Below are positions 20,701 to 32,700 of a stretch of 64,000 bases of DNA, piece after piece. Both the position numbers and the translations under genes were made by a program. Below the pieces are notes generated by a model. It was not told the origin of the DNA, searched no databases, and was given only the letters and a program-made list of their open reading frames with translations. The DNA is from Drosophila persimilis (Eukaryota > Arthropoda > Insecta > Diptera > Drosophilidae), in contig NW_020825294.1 in assembly GCF_003286085.1 (NCBI RefSeq), forward strand, positions 13,290,501 to 13,354,500. Reading direction: 5' to 3'. Within the stretch, counting starts at the first letter, position 1, and each line of letters starts with the position of its first letter.

Positions 20701-23700
20701 TTATTAGCAACTATTTATTTCGTAACCGAAAAAGAAAAAAACCTCACGTAGTCAGGGGATTCTTCGCTTAAGAGAGGCTGTGCGCTCTCCCTTATGCCTT
20801 GCTGGCAACCATAAGCGCTTACGCCGCGCATAAGAAACAGCCCTCTTAAGAACAAGGCACAAAAGGGAAGATGCGAGGCTGGTCGCTTTCTACTTGCGGT
20901 TGCTTTCGCTAATGCACTTGAATAACTGACCTGCCATAACGATCGCTGCGCACAGTTTTTACATTCCCTTTTGCATATTTATTTATTATTATTATCTATT
21001 TGCCTAACATAAAAGCTAGAGATATGTACCCTTCCCTTCCTTCAATTTGTAAGTTAAATTTCAATCTAAATTGTATTATTAAGAGTTAAGCATTTATTAG
21101 TTTACGAGTTGCGATGCATGTGCTATTGCTCAATATGAAATATAGGATTTAACATGAATCGGGGCTAGAGTTCTATATGCGGGGACCATGCTGGGCAAAT
21201 GAGGGTAATGGGGTTGGATAGGAGGCTGTAAGAGCCTTCTTTATGGGATCACCGGATGAACCGGGAGCGGTGATCATGGTAGGGTGGGCATGAGGGGTCA
21301 CAACAACACCGTGGCACGACTTGTATGTGTGTATGTGTCCGTGTGCGTAGTTAGGTGTATTTTCTCTGGTACATATTTGTGTCGATACTTCGCTTGCACG
21401 TGAAATTTTTAATGAACGTTACTGTGTCAGTATTATGATTGTTGGAGTAGAGCTGTGTCCCGTCCGTTCTGGGAAATAAAAAAACCCCCCCATTTCTTGC
21501 CTTGAACCTTGAACCATCACCTGCTCAGCCTTCCGTGAAGGTTTGGTAATATCCAATATGCTACAGTTAGTTTATTATTTGGCGCCCAACGAGGGGCCCG
21601 AGTTGTCGCAACTGACAACAAACCGGCAAGGCCCAAATGATTGTGAAAATTGTGGAATGTAGATGTGACCTTACATTCCCAACCAGTATCGGGACAGATG
21701 TGTCTTTCTAGTTGTCATTCTGTTTTGTTTGTTTTGGCTTTATCACTTTATGCTGGATCAGCGCAGTGGGTTATTAAACTATTGCCACCGTTGTAAGTGA
21801 CCAAGCGGGCTCCTATTATGCAGGCCGGAATGATGGATACATATAACACCGGTACCACCCCGATGCATCGAGCTTATTACTATTCGTTTCGTTCTTTCTT
21901 TCTTTATTCGTTTGTCTTCCTTTCCTTCCTGTTCCTGAATGCTCCTTTTTTTTCCGGTCTGGATTATCCGATCAGGAACGGTGGGTGAAAGGCCGTAATT
22001 TGCCAGGAAGGAGTTGTGAATGGACTCATACTCATCGGGCTGGGTATCTGGTATCGTTGGATGGAAAGTGGTATAAAACTATTACCCACCGCGAAAGACC
22101 CGGACCGCCTATAGCTACGAGTTGTGGGTTATTATTAATTTCTTTATGCATGTAGCTGAGTAAATGTAGTACATGGGAAACATCATACACATACACACAC
22201 ATAGATATACCCTATTATTCCCTTTGACTTAAGCATGGTCCTAGCAGATTGTTTTTATACCCGATACTCAAAATGAGTATTGGGGTATATTAGATTTGTG
22301 GTAAAAGTGGATGTGTGTAACGTCCAGAAGGAATCGTTTCCGACCCTATAAAGTATATATATTTTTGATCAGCATCAATAGCCGAGTCGATTGAGCCCTG
22401 TCTGTCTGTCCGTCCGTCCGTCTGTCCGTCTGTCCGTCTCCTTCAGCGCCTAATGCTCAAAGACTATAAGAGCTAGAGCAACGATGTTTTGGATCCAGAC
22501 TTCTGTGATATGTCACTGCTACAAAAATATTTCAAAACTTTGCCCCGCCCACTTCCGCCCCCACAAAGGGCGAAAATCTGTGGCATCCACAATTTTAAAG
22601 ATACGAGAAAACCAAAAACGCAGAATCGTAGAGAATGACGATATCTTTTAGACTGCAGAATCTGAACTGGATCGTATTATTATTATAGCCCCGCAAATTA
22701 TGCAAATCTGGGGATATTCACAAATCTCAGAGACTATTAAAGCTAGAGTAACCAAAATTGGTATCCGCACTTCTGTTAGATCTCACTATAAAACCTTTAT
22801 CTCAAAATTTCGCCCCACCCCCTTCCGCCCACACAAAGGACGAAAATCTGTTGCATCCACAAAATCGAGTAAACTAAAAACGCAGAATCATAGACAATGA
22901 CCATATCTATCCGGTTGCCGAATCTGGATCAGATCGGATCATTTTTGTAGCCAAAAGCAAGAAATCAATTTTTAGTGGCTACGCAGCGCCCGACGTCACG
23001 TTCAGACTGATTTTCTGTCTCTCTCGCACGCACTCTTTGTCGTGTCGTTTAATATTAGCGGCGTCTGCCGGAGGAGAGCCATACTGACTTAGTATCGGGT
23101 ATAACTGTAGAGTTGCGGTGTCCGCAGCAACTCACAACGTTCCCCCTCGTTTTTTTATTAATTTCTTAAATTTTATTTATCTATTTAATTACGTTATTAT
23201 TATATTTTATATTATGCCCGTATTTGGCAGTTGCGAGAATTTAGCAGACGAAGAATTACAAGAAAGTGTTTGCTTGATCTGCCAGGCTCAGGTGGAATAT
23301 TTGGCTCAGCTCCTTACCACGTCTTGTGGTCACACTTTCCATAGGGCCTGTTTTGGCGCACGAGTGGGTTCTAAGAAGGTTTGTCCTGTCTGCAAAACGT
23401 CTTTTCAGTCATCGACGATGAATTTATTAGACGAAACTGCTGGGGATACCGTCGGAACCTTATTGGTACCAAAAATGCCTGATACAACGAGTAAAGCCCA
23501 TGTGGGGGCTCCACAGGGAGCTTCGACGCCTGCTTCGGCCAATCAGCCGCAAACTAGGGAAGCTGGTCCGCCAGTAGTGGTAGCTCCGCCGCCTAATAAC
23601 GAGCTTCAGCGAATGATAGTCGAAGCCATGGCTGAAGCCTTGTTGACACAAACCGAGATGCTAAGCAATGCGATCGCTAATGGTTTTCAAGGTATTCTCA

Positions 23701-26700
23701 GCTCTCTCATGGGCCAATTGGCAAATACAGCGGATGTTCCTTCGAGGGATAACCAAGCTGGAGAAGGATCGGCACGACGGCCGACACCTTTGCCCGGGTT
23801 TCAGGGTTTCGAAACAGCCAGCAGGAATTCCCCCATGAGTGTGGATATTTGACCAGAGCGTGTTAGTCAAATTTTAGTCAATTGGAAGCTTATGTTCTCT
23901 GGGCGGACTGGAATTTCCGTCGACGATTTCATTTATCGGGTAGAAGCGCTCACGATCCAAACATTGGACGGGAATTTCGAGTTGCTTTCGAGATACGTGA
24001 GCAATCTCTTTGAGGGAAGTGCCAGTGACTGGTATTGGCGCTACCATAAGAGTGTTAGGACGGTCGTTTGGGCCGACCTTAAATCTTCATTGTTAGTACG
24101 ATTCAAGGATGCGAGGACAGACGTCAACATTCGAGCTGCAATAGACCGAAGGAAGCAGAAGGAGAACGAATCATTTGATGAGTTCTACGAAGCGATTGTC
24201 CGACTGGCAGATACCCTGACAACGCCCTTGTCAGAAGGTTCCCTGATGGAGTCACTCCGATCCAATTTATTGCCGGAGATACAGCATGAACTGCTATATG
24301 AAAAGATCTTTAGCATTTCACAGTTAAGACATTTGGTGAAGACTCGGGAACTGTTCATGCAAACTGTTGGTAAAGATCCGGTGGCTAGACCACGACCAGC
24401 ACCAAGACGGTTGGTTCACGCGGTAGAAAGCCCAGGGCAAGAGGAGTCAGACGAAAGTGATGGGGAGATAGCAGCGTTCAGCTTAGTCTGTTGGAACTGC
24501 CGTGGTAATGGTCATCGCTACCAGGATTGCGTAGCAGAGCGAGTAGTTTTTTGCTATGGGTGTGGCCAGCCTGACACTTACAAGCCGTCGTGCCAAAAAT
24601 GCCAAGCAACAAAAAACACCCAAGTGCGTGCACCCTTGAAAAGTGCACGCAGACCATCAGCGTCCAAAGCGACGAACACCGAGTAGCGATAGAAGCTGCT
24701 ACGCAATTCCCAATCCCAATAGTAAACAATAATTTAACCATAGTTAATAAGAAAATAACACAGGAAGAAAAAGAGGATAGGGAGTCTAAACGGAAGGCAC
24801 GAGCTAAAGTACGTCGGGAAGAATTTGTCAGAAATCTAAGGTTAGAGAAAAAAGCTCTGGTATCGTCAATAATATCAGAAGATCTCAGGCCATATGCAGA
24901 GGTCACATTATTAGACAGAAAGCTTGTTGGATTAATGGATACAGGGGCATCTATTAGTTGCATTGGTGGAGATTTGGCCAGCGAGTTGCTTGAAAGCCAA
25001 TTTTAATTTAGGCCCATGACATCCACAGTTCGGACAGCGGGTGGGCAGTCTCAGAGAGTGGTTGGAAAGCTTAAAGCGGAAGTGGGCTATAAAGGTGTTA
25101 CCAGGTCTGTTACCCTATACATCGTTCCAACCCTAACGCAGCCTCTGTATCTGGGCATTAACTTTTGGACCAAATTTGGCTTATTGCCAGCCGATTTGTA
25201 TCCACAAGGAAGTGCTAATGACACGGTGAACCATTGCGATGAGGTGTGGAAGCCAGAAAAACAACGTCCTTTATCGGAGGTGCAACGAGAACAACTGAAT
25301 AGAACCATTCAGTGTCTTCCGTCTTTCGCAGATAATGGTTTAGGAAAAACCACGTTGTTGTCCCATGTAATAGATGTAGGTGAGGCAAAGCCCACAAAAC
25401 AACGACACTATGCAGTGTCCCCAGCTATCGAGAAATTAATGTATGAGGAGTTGGATCGCATGTTAGCGCTAGGGGTCATCGAAGAATCCAACAGTGCGTG
25501 GTCTTGTCCGGTAGTACTCGTCCGGAAGCCGGAGAAGGTTCGTCTTTGTATAGACAGCCGCAAGGTGAACGAGGTGACTCGGAAGGACGCGTATCCCATG
25601 CCGCTCATAGATGGCGAGTTGCTTGAAAGCCAATTTTAATTTAGGCCCATGACATCCACAGTTCGGACAGCGGGTGGGCAGTCTCAGAGAGTGGTTGGAA
25701 AGCTTAAAGCGGAAGTGGGCTATAAAGGTGTTACCAGGTCTGTTACCCTATACATCGTTCCAACCCTAACGCAGCCTCTGTATCTGGGCATTAACTTTTG
25801 GACCAAATTTGGCTTATTGCCAGCCGATTTGTATCCACAAGGAAGTGCTAATGACACGGTGAACCATTGCGATGAGGTGTGGAAGCCAGAAAACCAACGT
25901 CCTTTATCGGAGGTGCAACGAGAACAACTGAATAGAACCATTCAGTGTCTTCCGTCTTTCGCGGATAATGGTTTAGGAAAAACCACGTTGTTGTCCCATG
26001 TAATAGATGTAGGTGAGGCAAAGCCCACAAAACAACTACACTATGCAGTGTCCCCAGCTATCGAGAAATTAATGTATGAGGAGTTGGATCGCATGTTAGC
26101 GCTAGGGGTCATCGAAGAATCCAACAGTGCGTGGTCTTGTCCGGTAGTACTCGTCCGGAAGCCGGAGAAGGTTCGTCTTTGTATAGACAGCCGCAAGGTG
26201 AACGAGGTGACTCGGAAGGACGCGTATCCCATGCCGCTCATAGATGGGATCTTAAACCGGTTACCAAAGGCAGAATACATAACTAGCCTCGACCTGAAAG
26301 ATGCCTACTGGAAAATACCGCTAGAAGAAGGTTCTAGGGATAAAACAGCATTCACAGTGCCTGGACGGCCGCTTTACCAGTTTAAAGTTATGCCGTTTGG
26401 GCTTACCAATGCGCCGTCTACTATGTCCAAACTTATGGACCGCATTATTCCAGCCAATCTTCGAAACGAAGTGTTTATATACTTGGATGACCTGCTTATA
26501 GTGTCAGACACCTTTGAAAGGCATCTGAGTGTGTTAAAAGTATTAGCAGAGAAGCTGTCTGCAGCGGGGCTTACAATTAATATACAGAAGAGCAAGTTCT
26601 GTGTGCCTGAGGTCCGCTATCTGGGGCATGTAGTGGGTCACGGTATTATAGGCATGGACTTGGACAAAATAGAGGCCATTAAGGAATATCCTGCTCCGAA

Positions 26701-29700
26701 GTCGGTGAAACAGTTGCGTCGATTCTTGGGTATGACGGGATGGTACCACAAATTTATAAAGAATTTTGCGGCTATTACGGCGCCTCTGACGGACGACCTG
26801 AAGCAGAAACGCCAGTTCATTTGGTCCGAAGAAGCAGAAGCTGCATTCACAGCTCTGAAGAACTCAATGTGTGAAGCGCCCGTCTTACACACAATGATAA
26901 CCGACCATGCCTCCTTGAAGTGGCTGATGTCCCAATCAGATCTGAGTAGCAGACTGGCCAGATGGGCTTTGAATCTTCAGGGGTATTCCTTTAATATTAG
27001 CCACCGAAAAGGGTCTCGAAACATCGTTCCAGACGCCTTGTCTCGGGTCTTTTCCCCAGATTTGTCAGAGATCGAACCAGAAGAAAGGATCGATTTGGAG
27101 TCGGAGCACTTTAGTTCGACGGATTACGTTTCCCTTAGGGCTAAAGTAGCGAGTAGTCAGGCTCAGATGCCAGATGTAAAGGTGGTAGGCAGGCATATAT
27201 ATCGTCGCACCGAGCACGGAACAGGCGAAAGGGTAGCGGATGAACTCTGTTGAAAAATTTGGATTCCCAAGGGGCTCATAGATTCGGTCCTGAAAATGGC
27301 CCACGAGCACGCCCTATATGCACACGGAGGCATAAATAAAACGCTCGAAAAGGTTCGGCCCTACTATTATTGGCCGACGTTGTTAAGAGATGTCAAAGGG
27401 TTCATAAACCGGTGTGAAATTTGTAGGTGTACTAAGCATCCAAATAGACCTTTAAGACCGCCACTAGCAAAAACGGGGGAAACAGAACGGTTCTTTCAGA
27501 AGCTCTACGTAGATTTTCTGGGACCGTATCCTAGAAGTCGTAGTGGGAATGTCGGGATATTTGTGGTGTTAGATCATTTTTCCAAATTTCCGTTTATTAA
27601 ACCCGTAAGAAAATTTACCGCCGACGCCATCGTACCATACATTGAGGAACAATTATTTCACTGCTTTGAAGTGCCGGAAAAGCTAGTCTCGGACAACGGC
27701 GGACAATTTAAGTCCCATGCATTCAACTCCTTGCTTCAGAAGTATGGCATAGAGCACGCTTACACCGCCGTTTACGCTCCGCAGGCTAACGCGTCCGAGC
27801 GAGTTAACAGATCTATCTTGGCAGCAATCAAAGCCTACATAAATACTGACCAAGGTAACTGGGATGAGCAGCTCAGCAGTGTAGCCTGTGCGTTAAGATC
27901 GGCTGTGCACAGTGCCGTAAAGGCGAGTCCATACCAGTTGGCGTTTGGGCAACAGATGATCACGAATGGTACCACGTATCAGTTGTCGAGGCAGCTAGAG
28001 ATGTTAGAAGATCGTTGGGTGCATTTTTCTAGGGACGACTCATTTGACCTGATGCGTGGCACGGCAAAGGAGGCAATGAGGGCTCAGCACGAACGAAATG
28101 AAAAGACGTATAACCTTCGAAGTAAGGAGGTATCATTCAGAGTGGGACAGGAGGTTTACCGTCGAAATTTCCAGCAAAGTAATTTCGTGAAAGGATTTAA
28201 TGCCAAGTTGGCTACCGTTTTTGTGAAGTCCCGGGTAAGGCGACAGTTGGGTCAAGCCTATTACGAGCTAGAGGATCTGCAAGGACGTCTGATCGGCAAA
28301 TTCCATGCCAAAGATATCAAACAGTAGCACCATGGTTAAAAATCGCTCTTAGTGGGAATCACCCTTTTGGTCCTTCTTCCCCAAAGTGTGATTTTGGTAG
28401 GGGGGATTTGAAGTGGTTTGAAAGAGTAACGTATAAAAAAAAAGGTATAAATACTGGGATCCACAAAAAGGGAACATTTGGAAAAGTACCAAGGGATATT
28501 GGTCTCCCTATGTTATTCAACTTTGGCGCCTCAATTCAAGTTAAAAGGTAAACGAAATAGAGCGGTTTTTTTCTGTTTTTTGAGTTGAATTGATCTAGCC
28601 TCGGTCTCTTGGAAGAAAAACTGTTGGCGAAGACAGACGTGCTATTTTTGTCCAGTCCAAGTATAAAGAAAAAAAAAGAGGAATAAAAACCGGGAAAAGA
28701 TCTTAATAGCTGAATACAGCAAAAAGAAAGAAATATTGTGCGTTTATAAAGTAAAAGTGTGTTAAGTGCCAATTTCAATTGGTATGTATTTCAGCGTCGC
28801 TAATATACACCACATACACTCGTGGCGTAGGGTAGTGCTTTTTTTTATTGTAGGAAATTAATTTTTCAGATTGGCGGTTAGTACCGGCCTAAACTTCGGG
28901 CAATCGTTTGGGTACCTGTCTGAACCCCAATACGAAAGCTCGCAACAACAATTTCCCCGATATTAGGGCCTCCGCCCGCGACAAGAGACTTATGCTCCTC
29001 GCCCAACTACAGCTCCGTACCAAAAATTCCCAGCGCTAGGCCGAGCAGCACAAAGCGGGAGGCTTAAAAGATCGGCTCATCAGTCGCTTTGCGGGCGCGA
29101 GCCCCTTATGTGTCACGGACCCGCGATATATTGGAGGCCGTCCAATTCTGCGGAAATTATTAAAGCTATGTAAACGGTCAACCAATTTCTACCCGAAATA
29201 TAGATCTGGGTCTAGACCTATTTTCGTTTCCCCGTACGAAGTGCCGAGGAGTGCCCAGATGTGAAGCCGGCGGCAACGACTGTCGTTTTTTTTTTTTTTT
29301 ATCCATCAGTGTAACCGCTGATTCCTATTTTATGTTATAGAGTCATTAGTGTAATTAGCTTAGTAAATTTCTTTTGGTTGTGTTTTAAATTCTGTTCGGA
29401 AGAAATAGCAAGTGGAATGTGTGACAGGGCGAAAGTGAACAACGGTTAACACGCAGAGGAGAGCGTGAGTTTTTTTTTTGTAAAATTATTTCTCCAGCTT
29501 TCGTTTTAGGAACGTTGCCGCAGTCCATGGAAGCGCTTTCATCGCTGTTTCAACGCATTTATTAAAACAAATCAAGGAAGGCCGTAAGTGATCCCAAAAC
29601 ATAAAGATAAAATATTGGAGTTTGTTTGTTATTAGCAACTATTTATTTCATAACCGAAAAAGAAAAAAACCTCACGTAGTCAGGGGCATCTTCGCTTAAG

Positions 29701-32700
29701 AGAGGCTGTGCGCTCTCCCTTATGCCTTGCTGGCAACCATAAGCGCTTACGCCGCGCATAAGAAACAGCCCTCTTAAGAACAAGGCACAAAAGGGAAGAT
29801 GCGAGGCTGGTCGCTTTCTACTTGCGGTTGCTTTCGCTAATGCACTTGAATAACTGACCTGCCATAACGATCGCTGCGCACAGTTTTTACATTCCCTTTT
29901 GCATATTTATTTATTATTATTATCTATTTGCCTAACATAAAAGCTAGAGATATGTACCCTTCCCTTCCTTCAATTTGTAAGTTAAATTTCAATCTAAATT
30001 GTATTATTAAGAGTTAAGCATTTATTAGTTTACGAGTTGCGATGCATGTGCTATTGCTCAATATGAAATATAGGATTTAACATGAATCGGGGCTAGAGTT
30101 CTATATGCGGGGACCATGCTGGGCAAATGAGGGTAATGGGGTTGGATAGGAGGCTGTAAGAGCCTTCTTTATGGGATCACCGGATGAACCAGGAGCGGTG
30201 ATCATGGTAGGGTGGGCATGAGGGGCACCGTGGCACGACTTGTATGTGTGTATGTGTCCGTGTGCGTAGTTAGGTGTATTTTCTCTGGTACATATTTGTG
30301 TCGATACTTCGCTTGCACGTGAAATTTTTAATGAACGTTACTGTGTCAGTATTATGATTGTTGGAGTAGAGCTGTGTCCCGTCCGTTCTGGGAAATAAAA
30401 AAACCCCCCCATTTCTTGCCGATGAGACGGAAGCCGGAACAAGCACGTGCCCGGACGGGAGACGAACCATCACCTGCTCAGCCTTCCGTGAAGGTTTGGT
30501 AATATCCAATATGCTACATCACACTGCGAAAGTCTGAGTCCGCCGCAAAATCTCACATTGATCAAAAAATGGGGCTGGGATGAATCTTCTGGGAAAAGTG
30601 CATATAAGCAAACAATAGAGACGGACGATAAAACCACTGCAGACGCCAAATTTTTTTATGGTTCCCTTGACCCCCTGTAGCTAAAAGCGGACACTTCAGA
30701 ATATTGGAATTGTCCGCGACCTTCGTCTGCTCGCTATTGCCGGAAAATATTATTTATATACGTCAAAAATTCTTCAGAGTTAATAAAGTCCACTGTGAAT
30801 TATATTAACCATCAGATTTCAAATATAAGGCCAGGATTACTAGACATTACTGGATTACTGGTACAAATATTAGTGTGAATTAGGAATTTTCTCTTACTAC
30901 GATTGTTGGAAAGTTATAAAAGATCTCGCAAACACTAAATAGACCTTGATGCAAAAAAAAAAACTACAAATAACGTTCAAAATTTGAATGAATCATTAAT
31001 TCCTAAAAAAAATCCGTGTAAAAAATACATTGATCGTATGCAAAAATAGGTGATTGGTTCCTTATCTCTAAAACATATTAAAATTATGGAAAAATTTAGG
31101 AAACTGGGAAAAACAAATTTGAGTACAAAAAATGTTTTTATGAGAGTTTTGAGAGTTCACAAAATACTAACAAATTTATATTGAAATTTCCACAATTGAT
31201 CTGACCAGTAAATTTGCTTATAACATACATATGTACATATATTTACGGAAAAAAACGAAACAGAAACAAATACGTACATATTCTCTTTATGCTCTTTCTT
31301 GTTTCCGTTTGGTTTATGGCTGATTGTGAGCTGTGTGTGTTTTTATCTATTTGTGTTGTGCTATGTTGAACAGTGTTAAATGGAATAAAACCGTGTAAAC
31401 AAATTTAAAATTTTTTATTTTCAAACTGTTTCAAAACCGTGTACAAAATGAGTTAGGTGTATGCCATTCCTCAAAAGTAAGTATCATTTGATGATAGCAC
31501 GCCAGCCAAAGGAAAAAAAAAAACAGGAACAAAATTATTCAAGACGAATTCTGTGAGGAACCTCGACTGAGCGTCGACTGGTCCAAATATGGCTAAGGGT
31601 ACACTCATTCCGGAAATTCTTTCAGGAAAACGAAATTACAACAAAAATAACTGAAGTGAATAACGGCATTATCCAAAGATTGGCTGTAATTTCAAATACT
31701 TTAAAATGCAACATTATTTCATCAACCTTCCAATTCGAGGATGACAGAGGAAGTCCCGGAAACGAGAAGTGAAGATTACGTACATGAATATGTGTAAGAT
31801 ATCACGAAAAACCAAAAACTAGCACAAACTTACATGTTGGCAGCCTCTTCAGTCCTTCATGCGACATTTAACAAATATTTTGAAAAAAAAAACAATCCTT
31901 AGAAATTTTAAGTTTATTAGATATTTCTGTTGATGCGTTACAGAACACAAAAAATTGGACGAACATATGTATGCATGTATAGCATCAATCTTATGCAGAC
32001 AAAGTACAAATTTTCTTTGAAATGCAGTGTGTTTCATGAAAGTATCTTGTATCGTTCAGAAGTTATTAATGTTGTAAAATAAAATGGGCGAAGGCCCCAC
32101 GGTGCGTTGACTCACCCAAGGTGAATTTACTAATAAGGTGACGTCGTTCGCGGGTGAGTCTCCATCCACTTAGTCAAATCGTTCTCTTGTCTCTCAGAGA
32201 GACAAGCACTAGAAAGAGATCATGCATATTGACAAAAGGATAGACCCTCGAAAGAGAGCAGTAATGGTGAAGACGTCATCTTATTAGTAAAATCAGTTTG
32301 GACTTGGTGATTTACGCTGATCAATAGTAAACGCCGGAAACGCTTCCTTCTAGTTGTTCATAGACATGTTCATATGTTCTCACCGGACCTCAGGATTTTT
32401 ATTCACGCCCAAAAATAAAAATTGAAGTACCGAGCTGAAGTTGTGAAATGTTGATCTTCGTTTATTTCATGGTTTTTTATTAGGGATCAAAACAATATCA
32501 TTTTGCCACTCTCCGCTTCTAATTTGTTAAACACCAATTTTTACAATTTGCCCGAATAATTAAAGTTTTTACATGACAACTCTGCAAACATATGTGTTTT
32601 TTTGCAATCGTCTTGGACTTGTAAACTTCAATTGTTGTCATTTTAAATTGAGAAAAAATGTAATCCGCCAATTTTCGATATGCTTGCCAAAGATTTTTAA

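Larger units (their letters stand above)
19415..30518 (+). mobile_element. Ulysses-like Ty3/gypsy LTR retrotransposon, 11.1 kb
   Basis: LTRs of 2.1 kb at 19,415-21,565 and 28,409-30,518 are nearly the same. The element is flanked by a 4-bp target duplication TCAC (19,411-19,414 and 30,519-30,522). A tRNA-Lys-type primer site, gag, pol and a polypurine tract follow in order on the plus strand. LTRs above 2 kb, total length and tRNA-Lys priming agree with Ulysses of the virilis group. Defects: one TGA in gag, TAA and TGA codons in pol, a 633-bp tandem duplication and an in-frame RNase H deletion. A DINE-like element sits in the leader. The strong LTR match suggests a fairly recent insertion. 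Confidence 0.88.

Noticed and set aside
21797..21988. 63-codon frame in the Ulysses-like leader
   Set aside because: Low-complexity Phe/Ser/Tyr composition, not followed by coding sequence; treated as leader.
23118..23213. Upstream ATG extension of the RING-Gag frame
   Set aside because: These codons come from the inserted DINE-like repeat and intergenic leader; the start at 23,214 is preferred.
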